DNA of 64,000 nt from Deltaproteobacteria bacterium (GTDB lineage: Bacteria; Desulfobacterota; Dissulfuribacteria; Dissulfuribacterales; QOAL01). A program made the position numbers and the translations under genes. Below the pieces are notes generated by a model. It had not been told where the DNA came from. It did not search any database and saw only the letters and a list, made by a program, of their open reading frames with translations. Positions within the stretch are counted from its first letter, which is position 1; each line of letters starts with the position of its first letter. Shown here piece after piece: positions 44,612 to 54,652 of the stretch. The stretch spans positions 1 through 64,000 of the forward strand of contig JAJRZR010000055.1 in the NCBI GenBank assembly GCA_024275145.1. Direction: 5' to 3'.

Positions 44612-46831
44612 CCTTCCCCTGGCCAGCCTGGAAAGTGCCTTAATATCCTTGATAGGCCTTCGAGGAAATTTCCACCCCCTGGGCCAATTTGAAAAATCAA
44701 TGATCCATGCGGCAAAATCGGCATCTTCAAGCAGCTTTCTATAGCCGAGCAGGGACAAGGGATGCTCCGACAGGAGTAAACCTGTACCCCATGACCTTTG
44801 CCAATGATATTTTTCTCCCCTGATACTGGTGACCGGCATTCGCTCAGAAAAGGTGGAATGGTCCATCCTTGAGGTAAACAACGGTATAAAACCATATACA
44901 GTGATCGACACCGGTAGCCCATGGCCCTTTATTGCGGCCTTGGCATTCTTGAAGTCGGTCTCTACAGTAAACTGGGGATAATTGATGCCGATCCGCCTTG
45001 CTGCCCTGACCGCCTGGGAATTCAGTAGATTCAACGTGTAAGAGCCAAACGTGCGGACGGTGGCCTCGGCCTTTGGGGGGTTGTCCAGGCATGACCTCAA
45101 GAGGGCGATATGACCGATATTGCTCAACTGGAAGTTACGGTGTCCATTGGCAATCAGGGCCCTGAGCCTTGCCTGGAACCTGGCAATGTTTGATTGTTCA
45201 ATGATGGGGGGTAAGGCCCATATGAGTTCACGATGCCTTAGCCAGCCTGGTTTACCCTTCATGAATCTGTTGCAGTTATCGCCGGTCATCTCGAGTATCA
45301 GCCCCTGATATTCGATGTGGCGCAACCTTTCAAGGAGCTCTATCTCCTTTACCTTTATAAAAATTGTGGCTCGACGCATCCTTTTCCTCTTGCCGCCTCG
45401 GCTGTTGCCTTGTTCAGGCACGGGGGGACGATTTAGCCTTTGAGCCAGCCGTTCAGCCGATGAGGCACCTGCCTGGGCGGCCTTGTCTATACGTTTCAAC
45501 GTATCGGCGCCAAGCCTCTTCACAAGGGCCTGTACAGGTGCGCCATCAACCCCTTTCTTCCCGGCAAACCTTGATCTGGTCGTATCGGTCTTGAAGAGAA
45601 GCGCTCCTGTACCCCCTGATCCTGGGAATTTATCTATCCCTACGCTGAAAAGTCCATCCTTCATCACCCTTACGTCGATACAGTTTAGTCCTTGCTGGGT
45701 ATCGGTCTTGGGGAAGACCAACCTGAGCCGGTCACCCGGCGATGGTGGGGCAGGGCCGACGACAAGGAGCCTTTTGCCTGAAAATTTCCTTATCTTTCCC
45801 AAGAACTTCCCGGTATTTGCAGTTCTCGTAGGTGAGATGGCATCTCGCGGCCTTGGAGACATCAGATAGCCGGTACAGAGCGGCCTTCCCAAGGCCTCCC
45901 TTACCAGCTCCCTTGCCTCCTTGATGGCATCGATTATCTTGTTTCCGTTGGCATCCAGGACCATGCGGTAGGCCTTGATCACCTGGGCTACGTAATGGGC
46001 AGGCCTTAACCTTCCTTCAATCTTCAGGGACTTAATGCCGATCCTCTTTAGATCATGCAGAAAATCCAAGGCGCACAGGTCATCCATCGAAAAAAATGAC
46101 CCCGTCCCGGTCTTCCAGGTAAAACGACGGCGGCATGGCTGGACACATCTTCCCCTGGTGCTCGAACGGCCACCAGAGAAGCTACTGAACATGCACAGTC
46201 CAGAATAGGTAAAACAAAGCGCGCCATGCACGAAGACCTCCAGATCCAGCTGGGTGGCCTTCTTTACAGCCAGGGTCTCCTCCAGTGTCATCTCCCTTGC
46301 AAGCACGGCCCTGGCAAACCCCATCCTTTCTGCCTGACGGACACCGTATTCATTGTGAATCGTCATCAATGTGCTCGCATGAAGCGGCAGGGTAGGGAAA
46401 AACCGCCGTGCGATACTCCAGACCCCAAGATCCTGAATTATGAGTGCATCCGCGCCAAATTCATTGAGAGCGGCAAGTATCTTGACCACTTGTCCTAGTT
46501 CAGATTCCTTGACGAGACAGTTCAGGGCGACGAAGGCCTTCTTGTCATTAAGATGGGCAAGTTCGATCAACCTACCGGTTTCCTCAATGGAAAAATTCCT
46601 GCCAGCTGCCCTTGCGTTCAGGTTGGATACGCCCAGATAAACCGCATCGGCTCCGTTTTCGATGGCGGCCCAGAACGCATCTTTAGTTCCGGCCGGTGCC
46701 AAAAGTTCCGGAGAATCTTGGCAAGTCTTCCGCATAAGGGATTGTTCCCGGCCATGATAAAGGGTCATTGGCCTTTTGGAGGTCGCCGATGTCCTTTTTT
46801 TAACCCTGAAGCGTCTTTTTTTATTGCCCAT
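44582..46831 (-). CDS. U32-family peptidase-like protein (RlhA/TrhP type)
   Basis: A 749-aa member of the U32 family, which includes RlhA and TrhP that hydroxylate rRNA and tRNA rather than cleaving proteins. ELLAPAGTKDAFWAAIENGADAVYLG opens the domain. The signature ALCFTYSGLCMFSSFSGGRSSTRGRCVQPCR supplies cluster-type cysteines. A long C-terminal region (about 440-749) holds a second barrel-like half with EIELLERLRHIEYQ and the domain ending NWPRGWKFPRR. The start ATG at 46831 lacks a clear ribosome site; Met22 or Met33 are alternatives. Convergent with the stressosome operon. Confidence 0.85.
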   Translation of the reverse strand: MGNKKRRFRVKKRTSATSKRPMTLYHGREQSLMRKTCQDSPELLAPAGTKDAFWAAIENGADAVYLGVSNLNARAAGRNFSIEETGRLIELAHLNDKKAFVALNCLVKESELGQVVKILAALNEFGADALIIQDLGVWSIARRFFPTLPLHASTLMTIHNEYGVRQAERMGFARAVLAREMTLEETLAVKKATQLDLEVFVHGALCFTYSGLCMFSSFSGGRSSTRGRCVQPCRRRFTWKTGTGSFFSMDDLCALDFLHDLKRIGIKSLKIEGRLRPAHYVAQVIKAYRMVLDANGNKIIDAIKEARELVREALGRPLCTGYLMSPRPRDAISPTRTANTGKFLGKIRKFSGKRLLVVGPAPPSPGDRLRLVFPKTDTQQGLNCIDVRVMKDGLFSVGIDKFPGSGGTGALLFKTDTTRSRFAGKKGVDGAPVQALVKRLGADTLKRIDKAAQAGASSAERLAQRLNRPPVPEQGNSRGGKRKRMRRATIFIKVKEIELLERLRHIEYQGLILEMTGDNCNRFMKGKPGWLRHRELIWALPPIIEQSNIARFQARLRALIANGHRNFQLSNIGHIALLRSCLDNPPKAEATVRTFGSYTLNLLNSQAVRAARRIGINYPQFTVETDFKNAKAAIKGHGLPVSITVYGFIPLFTSRMDHSTFSERMPVTSIRGEKYHWQRSWGTGLLLSEHPLSLLGYRKLLEDADFAAWIIDFSNWPRGWKFPRRPIKDIKALSRLARGRSFNFTGNLE

Positions 46832-46969
46832 AAGAAGTTATTCTCTGAAACCGTTCTGATCTTTTCATGCCTGCCAAGACCGGGATGATGCAACCCCTAT
46901 GTATTCTATGCAATTATGCAGGTCCTGATGCAGGCTCGACGATAAAATTACCATTAAGAGGATATTTCA

Positions 46970-48454
46970 ATGACCGATACAGACTTAACGTGCCCGCTCC
47001 CTCTCCCGGGTGAATGGATATACCTCATGGGGATTTGCGGAACCGGCATGGCCGCACTGGCAGGACTTTTGAAAGAGAAGGGATACAGGGTTTCAGGCTC
47101 GGACAGCGCAGCCTATCCCCCAATGAGCCGGCTTCTCAAGGATCTGGGTATCCATGTACACATTGGATATTCTACCAGGAACCTGGAGAAATTGCCCGAA
47201 CCGTTTAAAACAGATCGGCATACGAACCTTCCCGCCTTTCCGGCCCTGGTGATCATAGGAAACGTGATTCGTGCAGAGAATCCAGAGGCAAGGTTTGTTC
47301 TCTCAACCGGGTTGCCGTATATGTCCTTTCCACAGGCAATTTCCCATTTCTTCCTGGACGGTAGGACCCCGCTTGTAATCTCGGGGACCCATGGAAAGAC
47401 CACCACCTCCACACTCACGGTATCTGCCCTCGAGGCCTGCGGGCAGAGGCCAGGTTTCATGATCGGCGGGATATTGCGGCAATTTGGATCTGGATTCCGG
47501 CTGGGCACCACTCCCTGGTTCGTTCTCGAAGGGGACGAATACGATACAGCGTTCTTTGACAAAGGGCCCAAGTTCCTGCACTATAGGCCAAATGCCGCCA
47601 TTATCACCAGCATAGAATTCGATCATGCGGACATCTTCAAGGACCTTGATGAAATCAAATCGGCATTCAAGAGGCTGGTGGCCTTGATACCTAGAAATGG
47701 GCTGCTGGTGGCCTGTGGAGATTGGCAAACGGTAAGGGATGTGGCGGCAAATGCCCGCTGCAGGGTAGTCTTCTATGGTGAAGGAGCGGATAATAAATGG
47801 AGGCTCGAGGGGCTGGATGTCGGCCCAAGGGCCACCTGCTTCGACGCACACGACGGGAATGGAGACATAACCAGGGTGTGTCTAAGGATGCCTGGGCGCC
47901 ACAATGCACTTAATGCATTGGCAGCCTTGGCCCTCCTCACAGAGCTTGGAATGGACAAGGGGGAGGCCGTCCAGGGACTTGCCTCCTGCACTGGTGTCAA
48001 AAGGCGGCAGGAGGTAAGGGGACAAAAAGGCGGAATTACGGTCATTGACGACTTTGCACATCACCCCAGGGCTGTACAGGAAACCCTCTCAGCCCTGAAG
48101 GCAACATATCCCGGAGGAAGGCTGATAGCTGTCTTTGAACCACGGACTAACACCAGCAGGCGCAGCGTGTTTCAGGAAGTATATCCAGCCTCTTTCGATA
48201 GCGCTGACATGGTACTGGTAAGGGCCGTGCCCGATCCTGACAAGGCACCCGAGGGAGACCGTTTTTCCTCTGAAGTACTTGTTGCAGACCTCAAAAAAAG
48301 GGGAATCCCCGCTGAATTTTTCCAGGATGCCGGCCAAATAGTTGCATACCTAGTCGATAAGGCTGAAAACGGTGACACCATTGCCATCCTTTCGAACGGG
48401 GATTTCGAAGGACTTCACGAAAGGCTTCTGGCATCACTTCCAGACGATTCTTAG
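46970..48454 (+). CDS. mpl: UDP-N-acetylmuramate:L-alanyl-gamma-D-glutamyl-meso-diaminopimelate ligase
   Basis: A peptidoglycan-recycling ligase that attaches the tripeptide L-Ala-gamma-D-Glu-mDap to UDP-MurNAc. The 494-aa Mur-ligase fold has GICGTGMAALAGLLKEKGY and GSDSAAYPPM at the N-terminus, the ATP loop SGTHGKTTT (residues about 137-145), EGDEYDTAFFDKGPK, and FEPRTNTSRR. The Mpl-type substrate is indicated by the EYDTAFFDKGPKF segment. It also shows that the wall contains diaminopimelate. Confidence 0.94.
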   Translation: MTDTDLTCPLPLPGEWIYLMGICGTGMAALAGLLKEKGYRVSGSDSAAYPPMSRLLKDLGIHVHIGYSTRNLEKLPEPFKTDRHTNLPAFPALVIIGNVIRAENPEARFVLSTGLPYMSFPQAISHFFLDGRTPLVISGTHGKTTTSTLTVSALEACGQRPGFMIGGILRQFGSGFRLGTTPWFVLEGDEYDTAFFDKGPKFLHYRPNAAIITSIEFDHADIFKDLDEIKSAFKRLVALIPRNGLLVACGDWQTVRDVAANARCRVVFYGEGADNKWRLEGLDVGPRATCFDAHDGNGDITRVCLRMPGRHNALNALAALALLTELGMDKGEAVQGLASCTGVKRRQEVRGQKGGITVIDDFAHHPRAVQETLSALKATYPGGRLIAVFEPRTNTSRRSVFQEVYPASFDSADMVLVRAVPDPDKAPEGDRFSSEVLVADLKKRGIPAEFFQDAGQIVAYLVDKAENGDTIAILSNGDFEGLHERLLASLPDDS

Positions 48455-48517
48455 CTAATAGCCGTCCGGACCCCCTACCATCTTGCATACCCGTGATCAT
48501 AATGACAAGGACATCAT

Positions 48518-49624
48518 ATGGTATTCGAGGAAATTAAGGCCTCCAGACAGTCTTTCGCCAGACGTGGCAGGTTATATACCTTTCATGGAATTGTTGAAAC
48601 GCCTGTATTCATGCCAGTTGGTACCCAAGCAACTGTAAAATCCCTTACCCCGGAGGATCTGATTTCATGCGGCGCGCAGATAATACTCGGTAACACCTAC
48701 CACCTCTATCTGCGACCAGGACACAGGTTGATAGAATCCCTTGGAGGCCTTCATAGCTTCATGGGGTGGTCCGGGCCCATCCTTACCGACAGCGGAGGAT
48801 TCCAGGTCTTCAGCCTGTCGCCCCTCAGGAAGATCCGGGAAGAAGGCGCTATATTCAGATCACATATAGATGGCTCACTCCACGAACTCACCCCAGAGCT
48901 TGCCATCGAGGTCCAGGAAAGTCTCGGGGCAGACATCATGATGTGCCTGGATACCTGTATACCATACCCCTCTTCCTTTCAGGATACCCAGAAGGCCACC
49001 GATTTGACCGAACGCTGGGCCAAAAGATGCCTGGACGCACGTAAAAGGGACGAACTATTGCTTTTTGCCATTGCCCAGGGCGGGATGTATCCAGAGCTGA
49101 GAAGACACAGTATACAAGGACTCCTGAAAATGGGGTTTGACGGCTACGCCCTTGGAGGGCTCAGCGTTGGGGAGCCAAAGGAACTGCTGCTAAAAATTAT
49201 TGAGGATTCGAGGCCGCTGATCCCCTCACGTTTCCCGGTTTATGTAATGGGCGTGGGCACCCCTGAGGATATCGTGGAATGCGTTTATCGTGGAATAGAC
49301 ATGTTCGATTGCGTAATGCCTACTAGGAACGCTAGAAACGGTATGCTCTTTACTTCCTTCGGACGTATTGTTATAAAGAATGCTCGTTTTGCGCGGGATG
49401 AAGGCCCGATTGATCCGAATTGTAATTGCTATGTCTGCAATCGGTTTTCACGGGCATATCTGCGGCATCTCTTTATAGCCAAAGAACTTCTTGCCTATCG
49501 TCTGAATACCTATCATAATCTCTATTACTATCTCAATCTGATGAAAGATATCAGGAATGCGATTGAAAGGGATGAATTCGAGGTATTTCGAAAGAATTTT
49601 TATATGAAAAGGGAGGGAACTTGA
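48518..49624 (+). CDS. tgt: tRNA-guanine transglycosylase (queuine tRNA-ribosyltransferase)
   Basis: It exchanges G34 for preQ1 in tRNAs with GUN anticodons. The 368-aa protein has the nucleophile region LTDSGGFQVFSL, YVMGVGTPEDIVE, FDCVMPTRNARNG and the zinc motif CNCYVCNRFSRAYLRHLF. Full length. The stop overlaps the yajC start by one base. Confidence 0.97.
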   Translation: MVFEEIKASRQSFARRGRLYTFHGIVETPVFMPVGTQATVKSLTPEDLISCGAQIILGNTYHLYLRPGHRLIESLGGLHSFMGWSGPILTDSGGFQVFSLSPLRKIREEGAIFRSHIDGSLHELTPELAIEVQESLGADIMMCLDTCIPYPSSFQDTQKATDLTERWAKRCLDARKRDELLLFAIAQGGMYPELRRHSIQGLLKMGFDGYALGGLSVGEPKELLLKIIEDSRPLIPSRFPVYVMGVGTPEDIVECVYRGIDMFDCVMPTRNARNGMLFTSFGRIVIKNARFARDEGPIDPNCNCYVCNRFSRAYLRHLFIAKELLAYRLNTYHNLYYYLNLMKDIRNAIERDEFEVFRKNFYMKREGT

Positions 49625-49950
49625 TGTTTGAATCTCTGGTCTACGCTATGGGACCGCCACCTGGTGGACAAACAGGTGGGGGAAATCCGATCCTGGGCTT
49701 TCTGCCCCTCATTATCATCTTTGCCATCTTTTACTTTTTATTGATACGGCCGCAGCAAAAAAAGGCAAAGGAGCACCGCCAATTCCTCGAGGCCCTAAAA
49801 AGGGGCGACAAGGTCATGACTGCAGGTGGTCTCATTGGCAGGGTAACAGATCTTTCGGACACGGTCGTTACCCTGGAGGTGGCGGACAAGGTGAGGGTCA
49901 GGGTGGCCAGGCATCAGATTGCGGGGCGTCCTCCCCAGGCTGGAAAATAG
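49624..49950 (+). CDS. yajC: Sec translocase accessory subunit YajC
   Basis: A 108-aa single-span inner-membrane protein with a Gly/Pro-rich start, a hydrophobic helix (residues about 27-47, ending FLLIRPQQKKAKEH) and the KRGDKVMTAGGLIGRV domain. The tgt-yajC pair is the standard order before secDF, but here the convergent mnmE follows, so secD and secF lie elsewhere. Confidence 0.96.
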   Translation: MFESLVYAMGPPPGGQTGGGNPILGFLPLIIIFAIFYFLLIRPQQKKAKEHRQFLEALKRGDKVMTAGGLIGRVTDLSDTVVTLEVADKVRVRVARHQIAGRPPQAGK

Positions 49951-49965
49951 AAAGATCCAAGGGCC

Positions 49966-51396
49966 CTATTTCCCCAGGCAAAAGTTGCTGAAGATACGGT
50001 CCAGTACCTCTTCTGTAACATCTTCACCGGTAACGCCTTCAAGGGCAAGGATGGCATCTTTCAGGTCTATGGATATCAAATCAGGACTTAAGCCTTGGTC
50101 CAGGGCGTTACAGGCCCTGTCTATCGATCTTAGTGCCTCGTCAAGGGCCCTTTTCTGCCTAAGATTCGGTGCAATTTCCAGTTCTACCTCCGAATGATCC
50201 GACATGACCCCCTGCCGTATTGCCTGGGAAAGCCTGTCCAGGGATAATCCTTTTTTTGCCGACAGACAGAGATAGCTGTAGCGTTTGATCCTGTTGAGTC
50301 CCTCCCGGATGGTCTTCATACGTTCCTGGGCCACGGCCTCTGGATTCTGGTCGATAAGATCTGCCTTGTTGAAGACGATCAGGACCTTTTCTTCTTGCAA
50401 TGGGGACAGGGCCTTGCCTACGCTCAGGTCCTCTGCATCCACAGGTGTTGATATATCCATGACCCATAGCACGACTGCTGCGCCATGGAGCCTTTCCTCG
50501 ATCTTTTTTATACCTAAGCGTTCAACAGGATCTGGATCGGTCCGGATACCTGCGGTATCCACCAGGCGAACGGCCAGACCTTCCATATCTATCTCCGCCT
50601 CTATAAGATCTCTGGTGGTACCTGGAACGGGAGTGACGATTGCCTTGTCTTCGCAGGCCATTGCGTTCAAAAGACTTGATTTTCCCACGTTAGGACGCCC
50701 CACTATCAGGACTTCAATCCCTTCCCTGGCCACCTTTCCGCGCCCGTACGCCTTTATCAGGTTCAATATGCGTGGCCTTATGCAGGATTCAAGAACCTCA
50801 ATCAACCTGGCCTCTCCGAGGATTTCCATGTCTTCCTCTGGATAATCGATGGCCACTTCAACAGAGGCAAGGACATCCAGCAACTGCCTGCGAAGCCCTT
50901 CCACCTCCCTGGAAAAAAAGCCCTTCAGGTGACCAAGGGCCAGGCGGCCTGCCAATTCCGCCCGGGCCGTGGTTATCTCCAGCACTGCCTCTGCCTGGGA
51001 AAGGTCTATCCGACCGTTCAAGAAGGCCCGCCTGGTGAATTCTCCAGGCTCAGCAAGCCTTGCACCGTTGGCAAGGCATACCTCCAGCACCTTGTGCAAG
51101 AGTGCCGGACTGCTGTGACATTGGATTTCAAGGACATCTTCACGGGTATAGCTGGCAGGAGACTTCATCAGAACGGCCATTGCCTCATCCACATCCTTGC
51201 CGGTAGATGGATCGAAGACCCAGCCATAGGTCAAGCGATGGGAGGTTACCCGTCGTGTGGGATGGGCCTGCCTGAATATCCTGTGGTATATCTGTGTTGC
51301 AGACGGGCCACTAACCCTAACGATGCCGATGCCGCCTGGCCCCAATGGTGTAGCTATAGCGGCTATTGTGTCATCGTATGAGAAGATTCTGGACAC
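49966..51396 (-). CDS. mnmE: tRNA modification GTPase MnmE
   Basis: With MnmG it makes the cmnm5 modification at U34. The protein is 476 aa from the GTG at 51396 (reading SRIFSYDDTIAAIATPLG). It has the folate-binding N-domain, G1 VGRPNVGKSS, DTAGIR, NKADL, and the C-terminal FCLGK with the catalytic Cys. A TTG at 51477 would add 27 residues without similarity. It is the last gene of the rpmH cluster. Confidence 0.95.
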   Translation of the reverse strand: MSRIFSYDDTIAAIATPLGPGGIGIVRVSGPSATQIYHRIFRQAHPTRRVTSHRLTYGWVFDPSTGKDVDEAMAVLMKSPASYTREDVLEIQCHSSPALLHKVLEVCLANGARLAEPGEFTRRAFLNGRIDLSQAEAVLEITTARAELAGRLALGHLKGFFSREVEGLRRQLLDVLASVEVAIDYPEEDMEILGEARLIEVLESCIRPRILNLIKAYGRGKVAREGIEVLIVGRPNVGKSSLLNAMACEDKAIVTPVPGTTRDLIEAEIDMEGLAVRLVDTAGIRTDPDPVERLGIKKIEERLHGAAVVLWVMDISTPVDAEDLSVGKALSPLQEEKVLIVFNKADLIDQNPEAVAQERMKTIREGLNRIKRYSYLCLSAKKGLSLDRLSQAIRQGVMSDHSEVELEIAPNLRQKRALDEALRSIDRACNALDQGLSPDLISIDLKDAILALEGVTGEDVTEEVLDRIFSNFCLGK

Positions 51397-51483
51397 CTTG
51401 TGCTTGGACCTTGGAGTGAATTTTGCGTCAATATGGCAGTGCCTTGATCTGTATGGTGCCAGGGAGTGGCGGTGCAAGAATGC

Positions 51484-52344
51484 CTACCGGGAGGCCCCCT
51501 TCTTGGGCCTTCCTTTGTTATATAATGGGGTTATAACCACCTTTCGCTTATAGCCTTCTCCGGCGCTATGGGTGCGAATCCCACGATATGCCTTAAGTGT
51601 TATGTGTATGATCCTTCGTTCCCTTGCATCCATTGGGCGAAGCGTTACAGGCTTTCCGGTTTTCCTTGCCTTTTGGGCCATCCTCTCGGCCAGCATGACA
51701 AGTCCCCTGTCCTTCTTTTCACGGTAACCCTCTGCCTCTATCTTGATCCTGTACCTTGCCTCATCCTGACGTATCAGGAACAGGTTGACCAGGTACTCTA
51801 TGGAATCCAGGCACTGCCCCTCTTTCCCAATTATTATTGAAAGATCTTCCCCTGAAATGTTTAGATAGGGACCGTGCTCACCCTCCACAATATCTACATC
51901 CCCCTTGAGGGAGGCCTTTTCCAGGATTTCGGTTACCATGTTGCGGGCCCTTTCCACACGCCTATTGATCTCTTCAGGTGTTATCTTTGGCCTGTTCCCT
52001 CTGGCAGGCCCGATGGCCTTACGGGCCTCAGAGGTATTGAACTCCCTTGTGGTTGATTCCTTCTCTTCGTAGGCTTCCTTGGCATCAGGAGTAGCCTCGG
52101 CATCTTCCATCGCCAACTGGTCGACACTACCCGAACCCCTCTTCTCCTGCGAGGCCGCTGGCTTGAGGGTAGCGGTGATCTTTGCCTTTCGTCCCCCAAG
52201 GCCGAACAGCCCGGTTGAACCCTTGGTAATGACGTTGATCTCAAGCTCTTCCGCCTGACACTTAAAGAATGCACAGGCGGCCTTTATGGCCCTTTCTACG
52301 GTCTTGTCTGCAAACTCTCGTGGATTTATCTGTTTTTCTTCCAT
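51484..52344 (-). CDS. khpB: RNA-binding protein KhpB (Jag/SpoIIIJ-associated)
   Basis: A 286-aa cytosolic protein. The Jag_N domain (INPREFADKTVERAIKAAC... GLFGLGGRKAKI) is followed by an acidic linker (about 65-115), a KH domain with IIGKEGQCLDSIEYL, and an R3H domain ending KAYRGIRTHSAGEGYKRKV. It binds RNA and is linked to cell division and envelope growth in Firmicutes. Position between yidC and mnmE is conserved. Confidence 0.93.
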   Translation of the reverse strand: MEEKQINPREFADKTVERAIKAACAFFKCQAEELEINVITKGSTGLFGLGGRKAKITATLKPAASQEKRGSGSVDQLAMEDAEATPDAKEAYEEKESTTREFNTSEARKAIGPARGNRPKITPEEINRRVERARNMVTEILEKASLKGDVDIVEGEHGPYLNISGEDLSIIIGKEGQCLDSIEYLVNLFLIRQDEARYRIKIEAEGYREKKDRGLVMLAERMAQKARKTGKPVTLRPMDARERRIIHITLKAYRGIRTHSAGEGYKRKVVITPLYNKGRPKKGASR

Positions 52345-52420
52345 TATGAATTTTACTCTTTTTCATCAACCTGATGGGTTGGCCAATGGTATAGGCCACG
52401 CCAACTAAAAACCGAATCTC

Positions 52421-54097
52421 CTAGTCAGTAAATTTATTCACGTAGACCTGCTGCACTATGGATAGGATGTTGTTTACCAACCAATAAAGGACCAGGCCTG
52501 ACGGAAAATTTATAAACATGAATGTAAACACTACCGGCAGGAATTGCATCATCTTGGCCTGGGTTGGATCCATCGATGACGGTCTCAACCTTTGTTGATA
52601 GTACATGGAAACACCCATGAGCAATGTCAACACCGGGATGCCGCCAAGATAAGGGATGGCCACACCCGGTATCATCAAGCGGTCAGGGGCAGAAAGGTCA
52701 TTTATCCACAACATGAAGGGAGCGTGACGCAATTCGATTGCTTGGAGAAGTACCTTGTACAGTGCGAAGAACACCGGAATCTGGAGCAGCATCGGGAGGC
52801 AGCCGCTCATGGGATTGACCTTGTATGTCTTGTAGAGCTGCATGAGTTCCTTGTTCATGCGCTCCTTGTCGTCCTTGTATTTTTCCTTGAGCTTCGCCAG
52901 TTTGGGCTGTAACTTTTGCATGGTCTTCATGGACTGGGCACCCTTGTGGGCCAGGGGCCAGAAGAGGATCTTTATCAGGACGGTGAGCAGTATGATTGAC
53001 CATCCGTAGTTGTGTATGAAGCGGTAGAAAAATTTCAGGACGTACAAGAGTGGTTTGGCAATAGGATCAAACCAGCCGAAGTTTATCTCCTTGGACAGGT
53101 TGTGTCCCAGGGCCTTGAGCCTGTCTATCTCCTTTGGGCCAAAATACAGGCCAAGCTTTAGGATTTCTATGCTACCCTCCCCGACCTTTTCAAAGGAATT
53201 GGACAGATTTGTAAGCTTGCTTTGCACGAGCCCGGTATCATCCATCTTCCTGAACAACAACCCCCAGGGGCCCGATGCCTCCATTGGGATTAAGGCCGTA
53301 CAGAAGTAGTTGTCACCGTAGGCCATCCAGTCGAGCGGACCAGAATAGGATGCTTCCTCCCCCACCTTTTTCAGCTTGATTTCCTCCAACTTATCCTGTG
53401 CATAGTAAGAGGGACCTGAAAATACATATCGGCTTTCCTTTTGGTAGGGTTTGTTGAACAGGAAGATAGAGCCCTGAATAGGGCTGGTTCCTGAAATCGT
53501 GACAGAAAGATCGATCCAGTACGTCTCGGGCTTGAAATGGAAGGTTTTGATGATAAAGGCGCCAGGGGCGAGTTGGGCAACAAATTTAAGCTCCGCCGGC
53601 CCGCTGGAGCCGGTCACATCGAGCTTATCCTTGTCTGCTTTGAATATCACAGAGCCCAGATCAACCGGTGGCTTGGCAGACAACTGCAGCCCAAGAGGAA
53701 GATATGGCGGTGAGGCATTTATGAGGTCCACAGGAGGGGAATTCTTGTCAATGGTTTGCCTGTATTTTTTGAGGAGAAACCGTTTGACTGTGCCCCCCTC
53801 TTCGGAAAACACCGCCTTATAGAGATCCGTCTCGACGGTTATTTCCCTGGCCTTGATACCGCTGTATTGCGCCGGTGAGACAAGGCCGGCCAGGGCATTC
53901 CCAGGGACAGCGGCTGTCTTCGGTGCCTGCCCATTTTCCTCGTCTGCCGCCTTTACTTCCAGCTTACGGGTCGTTACATTCGTCGAGGAATTATCAGAAC
54001 CTGGCCCTGATGGTGGTTGTTTAGCTCCGTAGAAGAACTGGAAACCCAACAGCACCAGGAGGGATAATACAATAGCTATTAAGGATCTTGTTTCCAT
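52421..54097 (-). CDS. yidC: Membrane protein insertase YidC
   Basis: A 558-aa inner-membrane insertase of the Gram-negative type. N-terminal helix (residues about 5-24), a large periplasmic beta domain (about 70-340) and a C-terminal five-helix insertase core with YKTYKVNPMSGCLPMLLQIPVFFALYKVL split by cytoplasmic loops (KLAKLKEKYKDDKERM). The TM2-TM3 loop and conserved hydrophilic groove appear complete. Confidence 0.96.
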   Translation of the reverse strand: METRSLIAIVLSLLVLLGFQFFYGAKQPPSGPGSDNSSTNVTTRKLEVKAADEENGQAPKTAAVPGNALAGLVSPAQYSGIKAREITVETDLYKAVFSEEGGTVKRFLLKKYRQTIDKNSPPVDLINASPPYLPLGLQLSAKPPVDLGSVIFKADKDKLDVTGSSGPAELKFVAQLAPGAFIIKTFHFKPETYWIDLSVTISGTSPIQGSIFLFNKPYQKESRYVFSGPSYYAQDKLEEIKLKKVGEEASYSGPLDWMAYGDNYFCTALIPMEASGPWGLLFRKMDDTGLVQSKLTNLSNSFEKVGEGSIEILKLGLYFGPKEIDRLKALGHNLSKEINFGWFDPIAKPLLYVLKFFYRFIHNYGWSIILLTVLIKILFWPLAHKGAQSMKTMQKLQPKLAKLKEKYKDDKERMNKELMQLYKTYKVNPMSGCLPMLLQIPVFFALYKVLLQAIELRHAPFMLWINDLSAPDRLMIPGVAIPYLGGIPVLTLLMGVSMYYQQRLRPSSMDPTQAKMMQFLPVVFTFMFINFPSGLVLYWLVNNILSIVQQVYVNKFTD

Positions 54098-54106
54098 CAG
54101 AACTTA

Positions 54107-54145
54107 TACCTAAACCTCCATGCGGCCCGACTCCCACACCGAAAT
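54107..54145 (-). repeat. Fragment related to the 80-bp palindromic repeat
   Basis: CCTCCATGCGGCCCGACTCC with ACCGAAATACCGTA matches the degenerate copy at 39749. It adjoins the truncated MITE-like copy, giving a chimeric repeat block. Confidence 0.4.
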
Positions 54146-54240
54146 ACCGTATTTGCTGCGTTGTCATACACTTGAAGTACAAGAGTACGTCTGCGTGTCT
54201 GCTTGCATCTTCGGCAAACTTGCGAGCTGCATAATTTGGG
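54146..54240 (-). repeat. MITE-like element, truncated copy
   Basis: On the minus strand it starts CCCAAATTATGCA and continues GCTCGCAAGTTTGCCGAAG, then GTACTTCAAGTG and GACAACGCAG. Only the left 95 bp survive. It sits between yidD and yidC in the 284-bp gap. Confidence 0.7.
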
Positions 54241-54381
54241 ATAGACATAGCCCGTATAAGGGCCATGTCTCTGTATCAAAGACTTTCAGGAAGAAGCCCT
54301 AGGACAAGGCAGGGAACAAAAAGACAAAACAGGGAAACATAAGGGCTTAAAATTTCTGGGGATAGACATCCTGGCCAACCG

Positions 54382-54633
54382 TCACGGAACAGGATCGTAG
54401 CCGCCCTCGTGCCAGGGATGGCACCTGGCCAGACGCATAAACGTCAGATACAATCCCTTCAGCAGGCCATGCCTTATGAGTGCCTGTTCGGCGTACCTGG
54501 AACAGGTAGGAACAAACCTGCATGAATTCGGCAAAACAGGGGACAGAAGAAGGCGGTAGGCCCGTATGATAGACACCAACAGACGAACCAGTATATTCCC
54601 CGGTAAATTGCGATCAACTTCAAAAAAAATCAA
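54382..54633 (-). CDS. yidD: Membrane protein insertion efficiency factor YidD
   Basis: An 83-aa amphipathic membrane-associated protein. It holds the family run SCRFVPTCSRYAEQAL and GLYLTFMRLARCHPWHEGGYDPVP. The frame opens at a TTG (54633); family proteins usually begin nearer LVRLLVSIIRAYR, so the true start may be about 18 codons later. 19 bp after rnpA. Confidence 0.92.
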   Translation of the reverse strand: MIFFEVDRNLPGNILVRLLVSIIRAYRLLLSPVLPNSCRFVPTCSRYAEQALIRHGLLKGLYLTFMRLARCHPWHEGGYDPVP

Positions 54634-54652
54634 AGCGTACCCACTGTCCGTA